DNA from: Anaerolineales bacterium UBA6663
Lineage (GTDB): Bacteria; Chloroflexota; Anaerolineae; Anaerolineales; UBA6663
Assembly (NCBI GenBank): GCA_002455335.1
Contig: DKKP01000346.1
Span: 1,124 to 8,680, forward strand
DNA length: 7,557 nt
Direction of reading: 5' to 3'
The position numbers were made by a program, and so were the translations under genes. Position 1 is the stretch's first letter. Every line of letters begins with the position of its first letter. Below, piece by piece: positions 1 to 5,531 of this stretch. The notes under the pieces are model-generated. The model saw only the letters and a list, made by a program, of their open reading frames with translations, was not told the DNA's origin and ran no database searches.

Positions 1-31
1 GCTTCGCGGTCTTTGCGTCTTCGCGATTCAA
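1..31 (-). repeat. Intergenic repeat-like fragment encoding LNREDAKTAK on the minus strand
   Basis: Read on the minus strand from 31 to 2, the sequence translates as LNREDAKTAK. It consists of near-direct 8-9 bp repeats of the GCGAAGAC / GCAAAGACC / GCGAAG type. From memory, very similar stretches recur in intergenic DNA of many bacteria, including Chloroflexota, often as a degenerate start of short ORFs. The window begins inside it, so its full length is unknown. It lies just downstream of the lipoprotein stop codon. That it belongs to a dispersed repeat family is recall plus inference; the internal repetition is seen directly. Confidence 0.4.
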
Positions 32-45
32 CCCGGTCTGAGAGA

Positions 46-945
46 TCAGTTGAGGAATGCGCCGGCGGGGCCAGCCGGGTCGATCAGGGCGGCCAGTTCG
101 TTGTAGGGGACCACGATCTCCTGTGGCCCGGCGGCGTAGGGCCCGACCTGATACGGGTCGAACGAGATCAACACGCCGTCGTCGGTCAGGTTCCAACTGC
201 GGTAATTGAGATCATCGGGCGCGGCCCCCGATTCAAAGCCAAGAAAGAAGTCGGTCGTCTCGAGCTCGGCGATGCAGTAGGCCGAGATCGGGCCGAGATA
301 ATCGACGCCTGGAGCGAAAAGATCGGCCAGGGCCAGTTCACGGCTGGCGGCGAAGTCGAAGTTGACGGTCTGGCTGAAGCTATACGGATGCGCGGCGCCA
401 GCAACGTAGCCTGCGACGTCGAGCCGCAGGCTGACCACGCGTGGCGTAAGCGCGAACCGGGTCGCGTTGACCGAGAAAAAACTCTCGAGCACGCCAGCAA
501 AGGCCGGATCTGGCGGGTAGAGGATCAGGTCGTCGACGAAGGCCGTCGTCATCTCATCGACCCTGGCGGAGACGATGCCGTTGAACGCGGCCGTCGGCGC
601 ATCGCCAGGGTCGGAGGCGCGCAGCACGGGCACGTTCACCTCAAGCGTATAGGTCACCGGGTCGGTGTAGATATTGGAAGCGATGTGGTCCTCCCAGAAG
701 CGATCGAGCGAGGACCCGGCCTCAGGCGCTGAGGAGGGCGTGGGCTCGACGGCCGGCGGTCTGGTTTGGACAGCCACCGAGGACTCGGTAGGATCGGCCA
801 TGGTCATCGTCGACGTGGCACTGGCTTGGGGCACGGCCGGGGTAAAAGTAGCGCGAACCGTTGGGATCGGGTCACCGACCGAAGCACAGGCCAGGGCGGC
901 TGTGGCCAGGGCCGTGACCATGATGAGCAAGGGCGAGCGCTGCAT
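46..945 (-). CDS. Secreted lipoprotein with a DUF3298 (RsiV-like) domain
   Basis: This 299-residue protein is probably anchored to the outer face of the cytoplasmic membrane. Residues 1-20 form a short signal peptide ending in ALAC, a loose lipobox with Cys20 as the predicted lipidated residue. Residues 24-78 are a Pro/Thr/Ser/Ala-rich spacer typical of exported lipoproteins. About 95-170 resembles the DUF4163/PdaC-like N-terminal half, and about 185-288 matches the DUF3298 pattern: AHPYSF near 185-190, a D/E-rich LADLF stretch near 206-210, then FDPYQVGPYAAGPQEIVVPY near 262-281. The same pair of domains forms the extracellular part of the anti-sigma factor RsiV, but no cytoplasmic or transmembrane anti-sigma segment is present, so a sigma-regulating role is not supported. 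I chose ATG 945 over GTG 951 because GGAGG (951-955) sits 5 nt before the ATG, whereas the GTG overlaps the ribosome binding site. It is divergent from radA. The molecular function is unknown. Confidence 0.85.
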   Translation of the reverse strand: MQRSPLLIMVTALATAALACASVGDPIPTVRATFTPAVPQASATSTMTMADPTESSVAVQTRPPAVEPTPSSAPEAGSSLDRFWEDHIASNIYTDPVTYTLEVNVPVLRASDPGDAPTAAFNGIVSARVDEMTTAFVDDLILYPPDPAFAGVLESFFSVNATRFALTPRVVSLRLDVAGYVAGAAHPYSFSQTVNFDFAASRELALADLFAPGVDYLGPISAYCIAELETTDFFLGFESGAAPDDLNYRSWNLTDDGVLISFDPYQVGPYAAGPQEIVVPYNELAALIDPAGPAGAFLN

Positions 946-950
946 CTTCA

Positions 951-955
951 CCTCC
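951..955 (-). promoter_or_regulatory. Shine-Dalgarno site GGAGG of the lipoprotein gene
   Basis: On the minus strand the sequence reads GGAGGTGAAGATG: a near-perfect anti-SD complement 5 nt before ATG 945. The in-frame GTG at 951 uses the last G of this site, so it is unlikely to be the start. Confidence 0.8.
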
Positions 956-1029
956 AGTTCGGATCAAACGACTGCTGGTCATCGTAACACGCGGCGGGCA
1001 AGGCACTCGAAAGGGCCGGGTTGGCCCCA

Positions 1030-1044
1030 ACGGCGGCGCGCCGT
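1030..1044. repeat. Perfect 6-bp inverted repeat in the divergent lipoprotein-radA spacer
   Basis: ACGGCG and CGCCGT flank a GCG centre, forming a short palindrome about 15 bp upstream of the possible radA -35 region. No T-tract follows, so it is not a clear terminator. It could be an operator for the divergent promoters, or chance in GC-rich DNA. No convincing minus-strand promoter for the lipoprotein gene was found in this 150-bp spacer; the best -10 is a weak TACGAT read on the minus strand at 981-986. Confidence 0.3.
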
Positions 1045-1058
1045 GACACATGGGGTTG

Positions 1059-1089
1059 TTGTCGCTCGCCATAGAACAGATGTTATAAT
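1059..1089 (+). promoter_or_regulatory. radA promoter, leaderless type
   Basis: A perfect TATAAT lies at 1084-1089, preceded by an extended -10 TGT (1081-1083). A weak -35, TTGTCG, lies at 1059-1064 with a long 19-bp spacer. Only 6 nt separate the -10 from the radA ATG at 1096, so transcription should begin at or within a base or so of the start codon. No Shine-Dalgarno sequence could fit. Confidence 0.75.
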
Positions 1090-1095
1090 CCCGCC

Positions 1096-2538
1096 ATGAG
1101 CAAGATCCGCACGCAATACGTCTGCCAGAACTGCGGCCGAACCGCCCCCCGCCCGATGGGCAAATGCCCGGGCTGTGGTGAGTTCAACAGCATGGTTGAA
1201 GAGACCGTGGCGGCGCCGGCCAAGGTCGTCAACGCGCGCGCTGGCGGGATGGTGCGGATCGGCGGCGGGCGTGCCACGCCCCAAAAACTGTCCGACGTCG
1301 AAGGCATGGCGGACGCGCGTTGGCCCGTGCCGATACGCGAGCTCTCGCGCGTGCTTGGCGGCGGCGTGGTGCCCGGCTCGATCGTGCTCATCGGCGGCGA
1401 CCCCGGCATCGGCAAATCGACGCTGCTGCTGCAGATGACGCTGCACATGGTCGCGACGATCGGGCCCGTGCTTTACGTCTCGGGTGAGGAGTCGGAGCGC
1501 CAGATCAAAATGCGCGCCGATCGATTGGCGGCCGAAGCCGGCGAAGGCACTGGGCTCAGCGCGGCGGCGGGCTCCGAGCAGCTCTTTGTGCTCACCGAGA
1601 CCAATCTCGACGTGATCCTCGAGCACGTCCAACAGGTCAAACCGCAGCTCCTTGTGATCGACTCGATCCAGACCGTTTATCTGGCCGGCCTCGAATCGAC
1701 GGCGGGCTCGGTCAGCCAGGTGCGCGAGTGCGCGGCCCGGCTGCAGGAGCTGGCCAAGACCTCGGGCATCGCCGTTTTTCTGATTGGGCATGTCACCAAG
1801 GAGGGCACGCTGGCCGGGCCACGGGTGTTGGAGCACATCGTGGACACCGTGCTCCAGCTCGAGGGCGACCGTTATCAGGCCTATCGGCTGCTGCGTGCGG
1901 CCAAAAACCGGTTCGGCGCCACGAGCGAAGTCGGCGTCTTCGAGATGGCCGGCAGCGGTCTGCTCGAAGTGACCAATCCCTCCGAAGTCTTTCTGGCCGA
2001 GCGCATGGTGAACGTGCCGGGCTCGGCCATCGCCGTGACCATGGAAGGCACCCGCCCGATCCTGGTCGAGGTGCAGGGCCTGACCAGCCCGAACCAGATG
2101 GGCAACCCACGGCGCACACCCAACGGCGCCGACCTGTATCGGCTGTTGATGATCATCGCCGTCCTCGGCCGCCGCGCCGGGGTTCGGCTGGGCGAGAACG
2201 ACGTCTTCGTCAACGTCGTCGGCGGGCTGAAGATCGACGAGCCGGCGGCCGATCTGGCCGTGGCCGCCGCGATCGCGTCTTCGGCGCTTGACCGGGCGGT
2301 GCTGGCGGATTGTGTGCTGGTCGGCGAAATCGGGCTTTCGGGCGAATTGCGGGCTGTCGGCCAGCTTGGGCAGCGCCTGCGCGAGGCGCATCAGCTCGGT
2401 TTTCGGCGCGCGATCGTGCCGCGCGCCCTGCGCAAATCGGTCGACAAATGGCCGGAAGGCCTCGAGGTGATCCAGTGCCGGTCGGTGCGCGATGCGCTCG
2501 AGAAGGTGCTTGTGCCGGCGCGCAAGGGCGAGGAATAG
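1096..2538 (+). CDS. radA: DNA repair protein RadA (Sms), branch-migration ATPase
   Basis: RadA is a RecA-like DnaB-type helicase/ATPase that drives branch migration of recombination intermediates and helps RecA-dependent repair in the cytoplasm. The 480 residues show the complete family layout. An N-terminal C4 zinc finger uses C10, C13, C24 and C27. The RecA-like core has Walker A GDPGIGKST at 101-109, a VSGEES stretch at 128-133, and Walker B LLVIDS at 185-190. The RadA signature KNRFG is at 270-274. From about 310 to 470 there is a Lon-protease-like domain in which the Lon catalytic serine region reads EPAAD (382-386), so it is non-proteolytic as in other RadA proteins. Length is typical. 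The ATG at 1096 is followed directly by the zinc finger and preceded by a leaderless-type promoter. The next gene in Bacillus would be disA; here a 363-bp gap with a structured RNA candidate follows. Confidence 0.97.
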   Translation: MSKIRTQYVCQNCGRTAPRPMGKCPGCGEFNSMVEETVAAPAKVVNARAGGMVRIGGGRATPQKLSDVEGMADARWPVPIRELSRVLGGGVVPGSIVLIGGDPGIGKSTLLLQMTLHMVATIGPVLYVSGEESERQIKMRADRLAAEAGEGTGLSAAAGSEQLFVLTETNLDVILEHVQQVKPQLLVIDSIQTVYLAGLESTAGSVSQVRECAARLQELAKTSGIAVFLIGHVTKEGTLAGPRVLEHIVDTVLQLEGDRYQAYRLLRAAKNRFGATSEVGVFEMAGSGLLEVTNPSEVFLAERMVNVPGSAIAVTMEGTRPILVEVQGLTSPNQMGNPRRTPNGADLYRLLMIIAVLGRRAGVRLGENDVFVNVVGGLKIDEPAADLAVAAAIASSALDRAVLADCVLVGEIGLSGELRAVGQLGQRLREAHQLGFRRAIVPRALRKSVDKWPEGLEVIQCRSVRDALEKVLVPARKGEE

Positions 2539-2602
2539 CGCGGGTCTATCCTGAGCCTGTGGTGAGAAATGGGTTCCGGGCGTAGAATGCCTCTGGCATA
2601 AA

Positions 2603-2631
2603 TTGACTCAGGGTTGCCGCAGTGTTAAAAT
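2603..2631 (+). promoter_or_regulatory. Sigma-70-type promoter upstream of the PIN/TRAM leader
   Basis: TTGACT (2603-2608) and TAAAAT (2626-2631) are separated by exactly 17 bp, and TGT at 2623-2625 gives an extended -10. Each box differs from consensus by one base. The expected transcription start is near 2638, about 264 nt before the PIN/TRAM start codon. It lies 65 bp after the radA stop, in a locally less GC-rich stretch. Confidence 0.72.
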
Positions 2632-2776
2632 CTTTCAAACGCGGCGATCATTCATTCATTATTCGCGTCGCGGCCGGTTTCGTCATTTTCACACCCGCCA
2701 TTATGTCGCAGTCACAGCCCAGATCTCTGCAAGATTGACCGAACCTTCATTCATCATTCTCCGGTCTTTCGTGCGG

Positions 2777-2812
2777 GCGGCCAGACAGTCAACAGCGGTT
2801 TGATTGGGCCGC
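2777..2812 (+). other. Bulged RNA hairpin within the PIN/TRAM leader
   Basis: GCGGCC (2777-2782) pairs with GGCCGC (2807-2812). After a 3-nt AGA bulge, CAGTCAA (2786-2792) pairs with TTGATTG (2800-2806), including one G-U pair, leaving a 7-nt CAGCGGT loop. Thirteen base pairs with a single bulge are unlikely by chance, and this is the best-defined element of the leader apart from the terminator-like stem. Confidence 0.5.
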
Positions 2813-2836
2813 GTTCAGGGCGTCGGTGACAGGGAC

Positions 2837-2888
2837 AACAGGTGAGTGCGGATGATCCATCCGGGCGCTCGCCTGTTTTGCGTTTATT
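2837..2888 (+). terminator. Rho-independent terminator-like hairpin just upstream of the PIN/TRAM start
   Basis: AACAGGTGAGTGC (2837-2849) pairs with GCGCTCGCCTGTT (2865-2877), with two G-U pairs. Above a 2-nt bulge (2863-2864), GGATG (2850-2854) pairs with CATCC (2858-2862) around an ATC loop. A T-rich stretch TTTTGCGTTTATT (2876-2888) follows. The stem covers the alternative GTG start at 2842. GGAGG begins at 2893, so termination here would silence the PIN/TRAM-cysS transcript from the 2603-2631 promoter. It could also simply end radA read-through or an sRNA. Confidence 0.65.
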
Positions 2889-2892
2889 CGGC

Positions 2893-2897
2893 GGAGG
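2893..2897 (+). promoter_or_regulatory. Shine-Dalgarno site GGAGG of the PIN/TRAM gene
   Basis: GGAGG is 4 nt before ATG 2902 and 7 nt before the second tandem ATG at 2905. It favours these starts over the in-frame GTG at 2842, which has only a weak AGGG (2831-2834) upstream and lies in a hairpin stem. Confidence 0.75.
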
Positions 2898-2901
2898 ACT
2901 C

Positions 2902-4008
2902 ATGATGATCAGCGTGGAGTTCGGTCTACGCATCCTGGGCATGGTGGTGCTGGCGGTGGCGGGTTGGTTCGGCGGCGAGGCGCTGGCGCCTTACATCGGT
3001 ATGGACCCGCTGTTCACCGGGGTCACGATCGCGGCGGTCGGAGCGCTGGCTGGCCTGACGATCACGCCCTACCTGACCACCCGTCCACTGCGCTGGGTGC
3101 GCGCGCGGGTCAGCGAGCTGCCGATCTCGGTGCTGCTGATGGGTACGATCGGCCTGATCGTGGGCCTGATCATCGCTGGCCTGCTATCCTTCCCCCTCTC
3201 GCTCCTGCCCGAGCCGTTCAACGGCATCTTGCCGTTTGTCAGTGCCATCGGCATGTCGTGGCTGGGCGTGCAGATCTTTGTGATGCGCCAGAAGGACATC
3301 ATCAACCTGTTCCGCAACCGTCTGCCGGGCCGCCCGGTGGAGGCCAAAGAGGCCAAGGACAAAGAGAAAGACAAAGAAAAAGAGGCCAGCGTCCTTGTGG
3401 ACACCAGCGTGATCATCGACGGCAGGATCGCCGACATCGCGCGGACGGGGTTCATCCTCGGAACGTTGCTCGTGCCCAAGTTCGTGCTCAACGAGCTACA
3501 GCACATCGCCGACTCCTCGGACAGCCTGCGACGCAATCGCGGCCGACGAGGGCTGGAGGTTCTCAACCAGCTCCAGAAGGACGGCGGCGTGCCCGTGAAG
3601 TTCACGGACGCCGACCCGGCCAACGCGCGCGAGGTCGACGACAAACTCGTAACGCTGGCCAAGAAGCTCAACTGCGCGGTCCTGACCAATGACTACAACC
3701 TGAACCACGTCGCCCAGCTCCAGGGCGTCAAGGTGCTCAACGTCAATGAACTGGCCAACGCCGTCAAGGTGGTCTTCCTCCCTGGCGAGACGCTGCGCGT
3801 GACGATCATCCAGGATGGCAAGGAGCCCAGCCAGGGCGTCGGCTACCTCGACGACGGCACCATGGTGGTGGTCGATGAGGGCCGCCGGCAGATGGGCCAA
3901 AGCGTCAATGTCGTGGTGACCAAGATCTTCCAGACCACGGCCGGGCGCATGGTCTTTGCACGGCTCGAGCCCGCGGCTGTGTCAAGCAGCGGCCGCGACG
4001 CACGCTGA
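2902..4008 (+). CDS. YacL-like membrane PIN/TRAM domain protein (putative ribonuclease)
   Basis: This 368-residue protein has the YacL architecture: membrane anchor, PIN nuclease domain, TRAM RNA-binding domain. Hydrophobic segments at about 8-24, 38-59, 74-100 and 108-128 suggest four membrane helices with the catalytic part in the cytoplasm. A highly charged KDKEKDKEKE linker (about 148-161) follows. The PIN domain spans about 163-288, with the expected acidic residues D167 (VLVDTS), E198 (LNELQ), D246/D247 and D264 (LTNDYN), consistent with a Mg-dependent RNase. The TRAM domain is about 291-356. The substrate is unknown. In Bacillus yacL lies in the radA-disA-yacL...cysS cluster, and here it also sits between radA and cysS. 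The GTG at 2842 would add 20 residues, but it lies in a terminator-like stem; ATG 2902 (or 2905) has GGAGG. It is probably co-transcribed with cysS and possibly controlled by the structured leader. Confidence 0.9.
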   Translation: MMISVEFGLRILGMVVLAVAGWFGGEALAPYIGMDPLFTGVTIAAVGALAGLTITPYLTTRPLRWVRARVSELPISVLLMGTIGLIVGLIIAGLLSFPLSLLPEPFNGILPFVSAIGMSWLGVQIFVMRQKDIINLFRNRLPGRPVEAKEAKDKEKDKEKEASVLVDTSVIIDGRIADIARTGFILGTLLVPKFVLNELQHIADSSDSLRRNRGRRGLEVLNQLQKDGGVPVKFTDADPANAREVDDKLVTLAKKLNCAVLTNDYNLNHVAQLQGVKVLNVNELANAVKVVFLPGETLRVTIIQDGKEPSQGVGYLDDGTMVVVDEGRRQMGQSVNVVVTKIFQTTAGRMVFARLEPAAVSSSGRDAR

Positions 4009-4023
4009 ACTCAATCAGACCCA

Positions 4024-4041
4024 CGGGCGGTCGAATGCCCG
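4024..4041 (+). other. Small hairpin in the PIN/TRAM-cysS spacer
   Basis: CGGGCG (4024-4029) and TGCCCG (4036-4041) can pair, with one G-U, around a 6-nt loop in the 49-bp spacer. No T-tract follows, so it is not a terminator. It lies 16 nt before the cysS ATG, where it could influence translation or mRNA stability, or mean nothing. Confidence 0.25.
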
Positions 4042-4057
4042 AGACAGACGGAACCCC

Positions 4058-5515
4058 ATGACAACCGATATCGCTTTGACCAATGTCCTGACCCGCAAGA
4101 AGGAAGCCTTCGAGCCGCTCGTGCCGGGGCAGGTCAACCTCTACGTGTGCGGACCGACCGTGCAAGATTATATGCACATCGGCCATGCCAAGACCTACAT
4201 CGCGTTCGACGTGATCGTGCGCTACCTGCGCTATCGCGGGCTGCGCGTGCGCTACGTGCAAAACATCACAGACGTCGGACATCTTCTCGACAGCGGCGAA
4301 GATCGGATCCTCAAAGGCGCGGCGCGGGATCGGATCGAGCCGATGGAGGTGGTCGAGACGTACATGCGCGAGTACTTCGCCGACATGGATTCGCTTGGCG
4401 TCGGCCGGCCCGATATTTCGCCGCGCGCCTCGGGTCACATCCCCGAGCAGATCGAGATGATCAAGACCCTGCTCGCCGGCGGCTATGCCTACGAGGTCAA
4501 CGGCTCGGTGTACTTCAACGTCAGCGCCTTCCCTGAGTACGGCAAGCTCTCTGGCCGTCGGGTCGAAGAGGCCGAAGCCGGCGCGCGCGAGGCGGTGCGT
4601 GAGGAGAAGCGCAGCCCCGAGGACTTCGCGCTCTGGAAGGACGCGCCGCCTGAGCACATCTTGAAATGGCCGAGCCCGTGGGGCTGGGGCTACCCGGGTT
4701 GGCACGTCGAGTGCTCGGCGATGGCCACCAAGTACCTGGGCGAGACCTTCGACATCCACGGCGGAGGGCGCGAGAACATCTTCCCGCACAACGAGTGCGA
4801 GATCGCGCAGGCCGAGGCCGCGACAGGCAAGCCCTTCGCGCGCTACTGGCTGCTGACCGGGTCGCTGACGCTCGACGGCGTCAAAATGAGCAAGAGCCTG
4901 GGCAACGTCGTACGCATCAAGGACGCCGTGGCCAGGAACCGACCTGAGGCGATTCGCTACTTCATGCTTTCGGCGCACTACTCGGGCCCCATCGACTACA
5001 CCGATGCTGCGCTCGAGGCCTCGACCCGCGGCTGGGAGCGCATCGCCGGCGCATACACCGCTGCCCGGCAGTGGCTCGGGCGGAGGACGAACGAAGGATC
5101 GCAGACCGCGGCGGTCAGTCAGGCCATCGAAGACCTGCGCGCGCGCTTTGTCGAGGCGATGAACGACGACTTCAATGCGCCTGTAGCGCTGACCGTGGTC
5201 CAGGAGTTGGCCCGGCTATCGAACACGCTGATCAACGGTGCTGAGCCGCCGGCCGCGGCGGACGTCGGCGGCTGTGTGGCGCTGTTCGAGGAGCTCGCGG
5301 GGCGCGTGCTCGGGATCCTGCCCAAGGTTGACGATGCCGGCAGCGGCTCGGCCGAGCGCGAGGCCGGGCTTGTCGAGCTGCTGATCGAGATGCGCAAAGA
5401 CGCGCGGGCCCGCAAAGACTTTGCGGCCTCCGATCGCATTCGCGATCAACTCAAGGCGCTCGGGGTCGTGCTCGAAGACGGCAAAGCCGGCACGACCTGG
5501 AAGGTCGCGAGCTAA
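4058..5515 (+). CDS. cysS: Cysteinyl-tRNA synthetase
   Basis: This class I enzyme attaches cysteine to tRNA-Cys using ATP in the cytoplasm. The 485 residues are full length. The HIGH motif is H40-H43 and KMSKS is 276-280. The zinc ligands that select cysteine are all present: C31 (YVCGPT), C219 (HVECS), H244 and E248 (FPHNECE). The C-terminal helical domain ends with the usual [18 protein letters not shown]...W pattern (453-481). The [10 protein letters not shown] form, rather than FPHHENEIAQ, is a variant I recall from other CysRS lineages. The segment before KMSKS reads RYWLLTGSL, with Leu266 where many family members have His. ATG 4058 was chosen because the open frame upstream (to 3956) overlaps the PIN/TRAM gene and lacks homology; the upstream SD is weak (GACGGAA). 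It follows PIN/TRAM by 49 nt and precedes the glycosyltransferase by 16 nt. Confidence 0.97.
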   Translation: MTTDIALTNVLTRKKEAFEPLVPGQVNLYVCGPTVQDYMHIGHAKTYIAFDVIVRYLRYRGLRVRYVQNITDVGHLLDSGEDRILKGAARDRIEPMEVVETYMREYFADMDSLGVGRPDISPRASGHIPEQIEMIKTLLAGGYAYEVNGSVYFNVSAFPEYGKLSGRRVEEAEAGAREAVREEKRSPEDFALWKDAPPEHILKWPSPWGWGYPGWHVECSAMATKYLGETFDIHGGGRENIFPHNECEIAQAEAATGKPFARYWLLTGSLTLDGVKMSKSLGNVVRIKDAVARNRPEAIRYFMLSAHYSGPIDYTDAALEASTRGWERIAGAYTAARQWLGRRTNEGSQTAAVSQAIEDLRARFVEAMNDDFNAPVALTVVQELARLSNTLINGAEPPAAADVGGCVALFEELAGRVLGILPKVDDAGSGSAEREAGLVELLIEMRKDARARKDFAASDRIRDQLKALGVVLEDGKAGTTWKVAS

Positions 5516-5531
5516 GCGGGGCGGGCCGGGC

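Larger units (their letters stand above)
2638..2901 (+). promoter_or_regulatory. Long structured 5' leader; candidate attenuator, orphan riboswitch or sRNA
   Basis: This gene-free stretch runs from the predicted start near 2638 to the PIN/TRAM ATG at 2902. Helices readable by eye are: GCGGCG 2641-2646 with CGTCGC 2666-2671; GTCAC/GCCC 2711-2720 with GGGC/GTGAC 2818-2830, which would enclose the centre; GACCG 2737-2741 with CGGTC 2762-2766; a bulged hairpin at 2777-2812; and a terminator-like hairpin at 2837-2877 followed by a T-rich tract. The last ends about 5 nt before the ribosome binding site. I could not match it to T-box, c-di-AMP (ydaO), SAM, 6S or SRP RNA, and no antiterminator pairing was obvious. 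It could be a cis-acting leader or a separate ~240-nt sRNA ending at the terminator. Confidence 0.5.

Noticed and set aside
13..732. 239-codon plus-strand frame across the lipoprotein gene
   Set aside because: It is antisense to a gene with a signal peptide, a good SD and the DUF3298 pattern; its composition is arbitrary.
979..2391. 470-codon open frame on the minus strand across radA
   Set aside because: It is antisense to an unmistakable radA. It is Asp/His/Arg-rich with no recognisable domain, a typical open frame produced by high-GC codon bias.
2571..2583. TGGGTTCCGGGCG, loosely like the T-box TGGTACCGCG sequence ahead of a cysS operon
   Set aside because: It mismatches the invariant bases, lies upstream of the promoter, and has no specifier stem. 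A T-box is not supported.
2603..2803. 66-codon plus-strand frame in the radA-PIN/TRAM gap
   Set aside because: Its TTG start coincides with the -35 box, no SD precedes it, and its amino-acid content is unlike neighbouring proteins. The region is better explained as promoter plus leader RNA.
3956..4057. N-terminal extension of cysS
   Set aside because: It overlaps the 3' end of the PIN/TRAM gene and has no homology; ATG 4058 matches the normal CysRS N-terminus.
4167..4172. TATAAT on the minus strand inside cysS
   Set aside because: It is dictated by the conserved coding sequence (D-Y-M of the HIGH region) and there is no gene on that strand for it to serve.
3905..4978. 357-codon minus-strand frame across the PIN/TRAM end and cysS
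   Set aside because: It is the shadow of a full-length cysS with all motifs; no family resemblance is seen.
5421..5531. N-terminal extension of the glycosyltransferase
   Set aside because: It overlaps the conserved C-terminus of CysRS in another frame and is Arg/Pro/Ser-rich without family similarity; ATG 5532 begins the conserved first strand.
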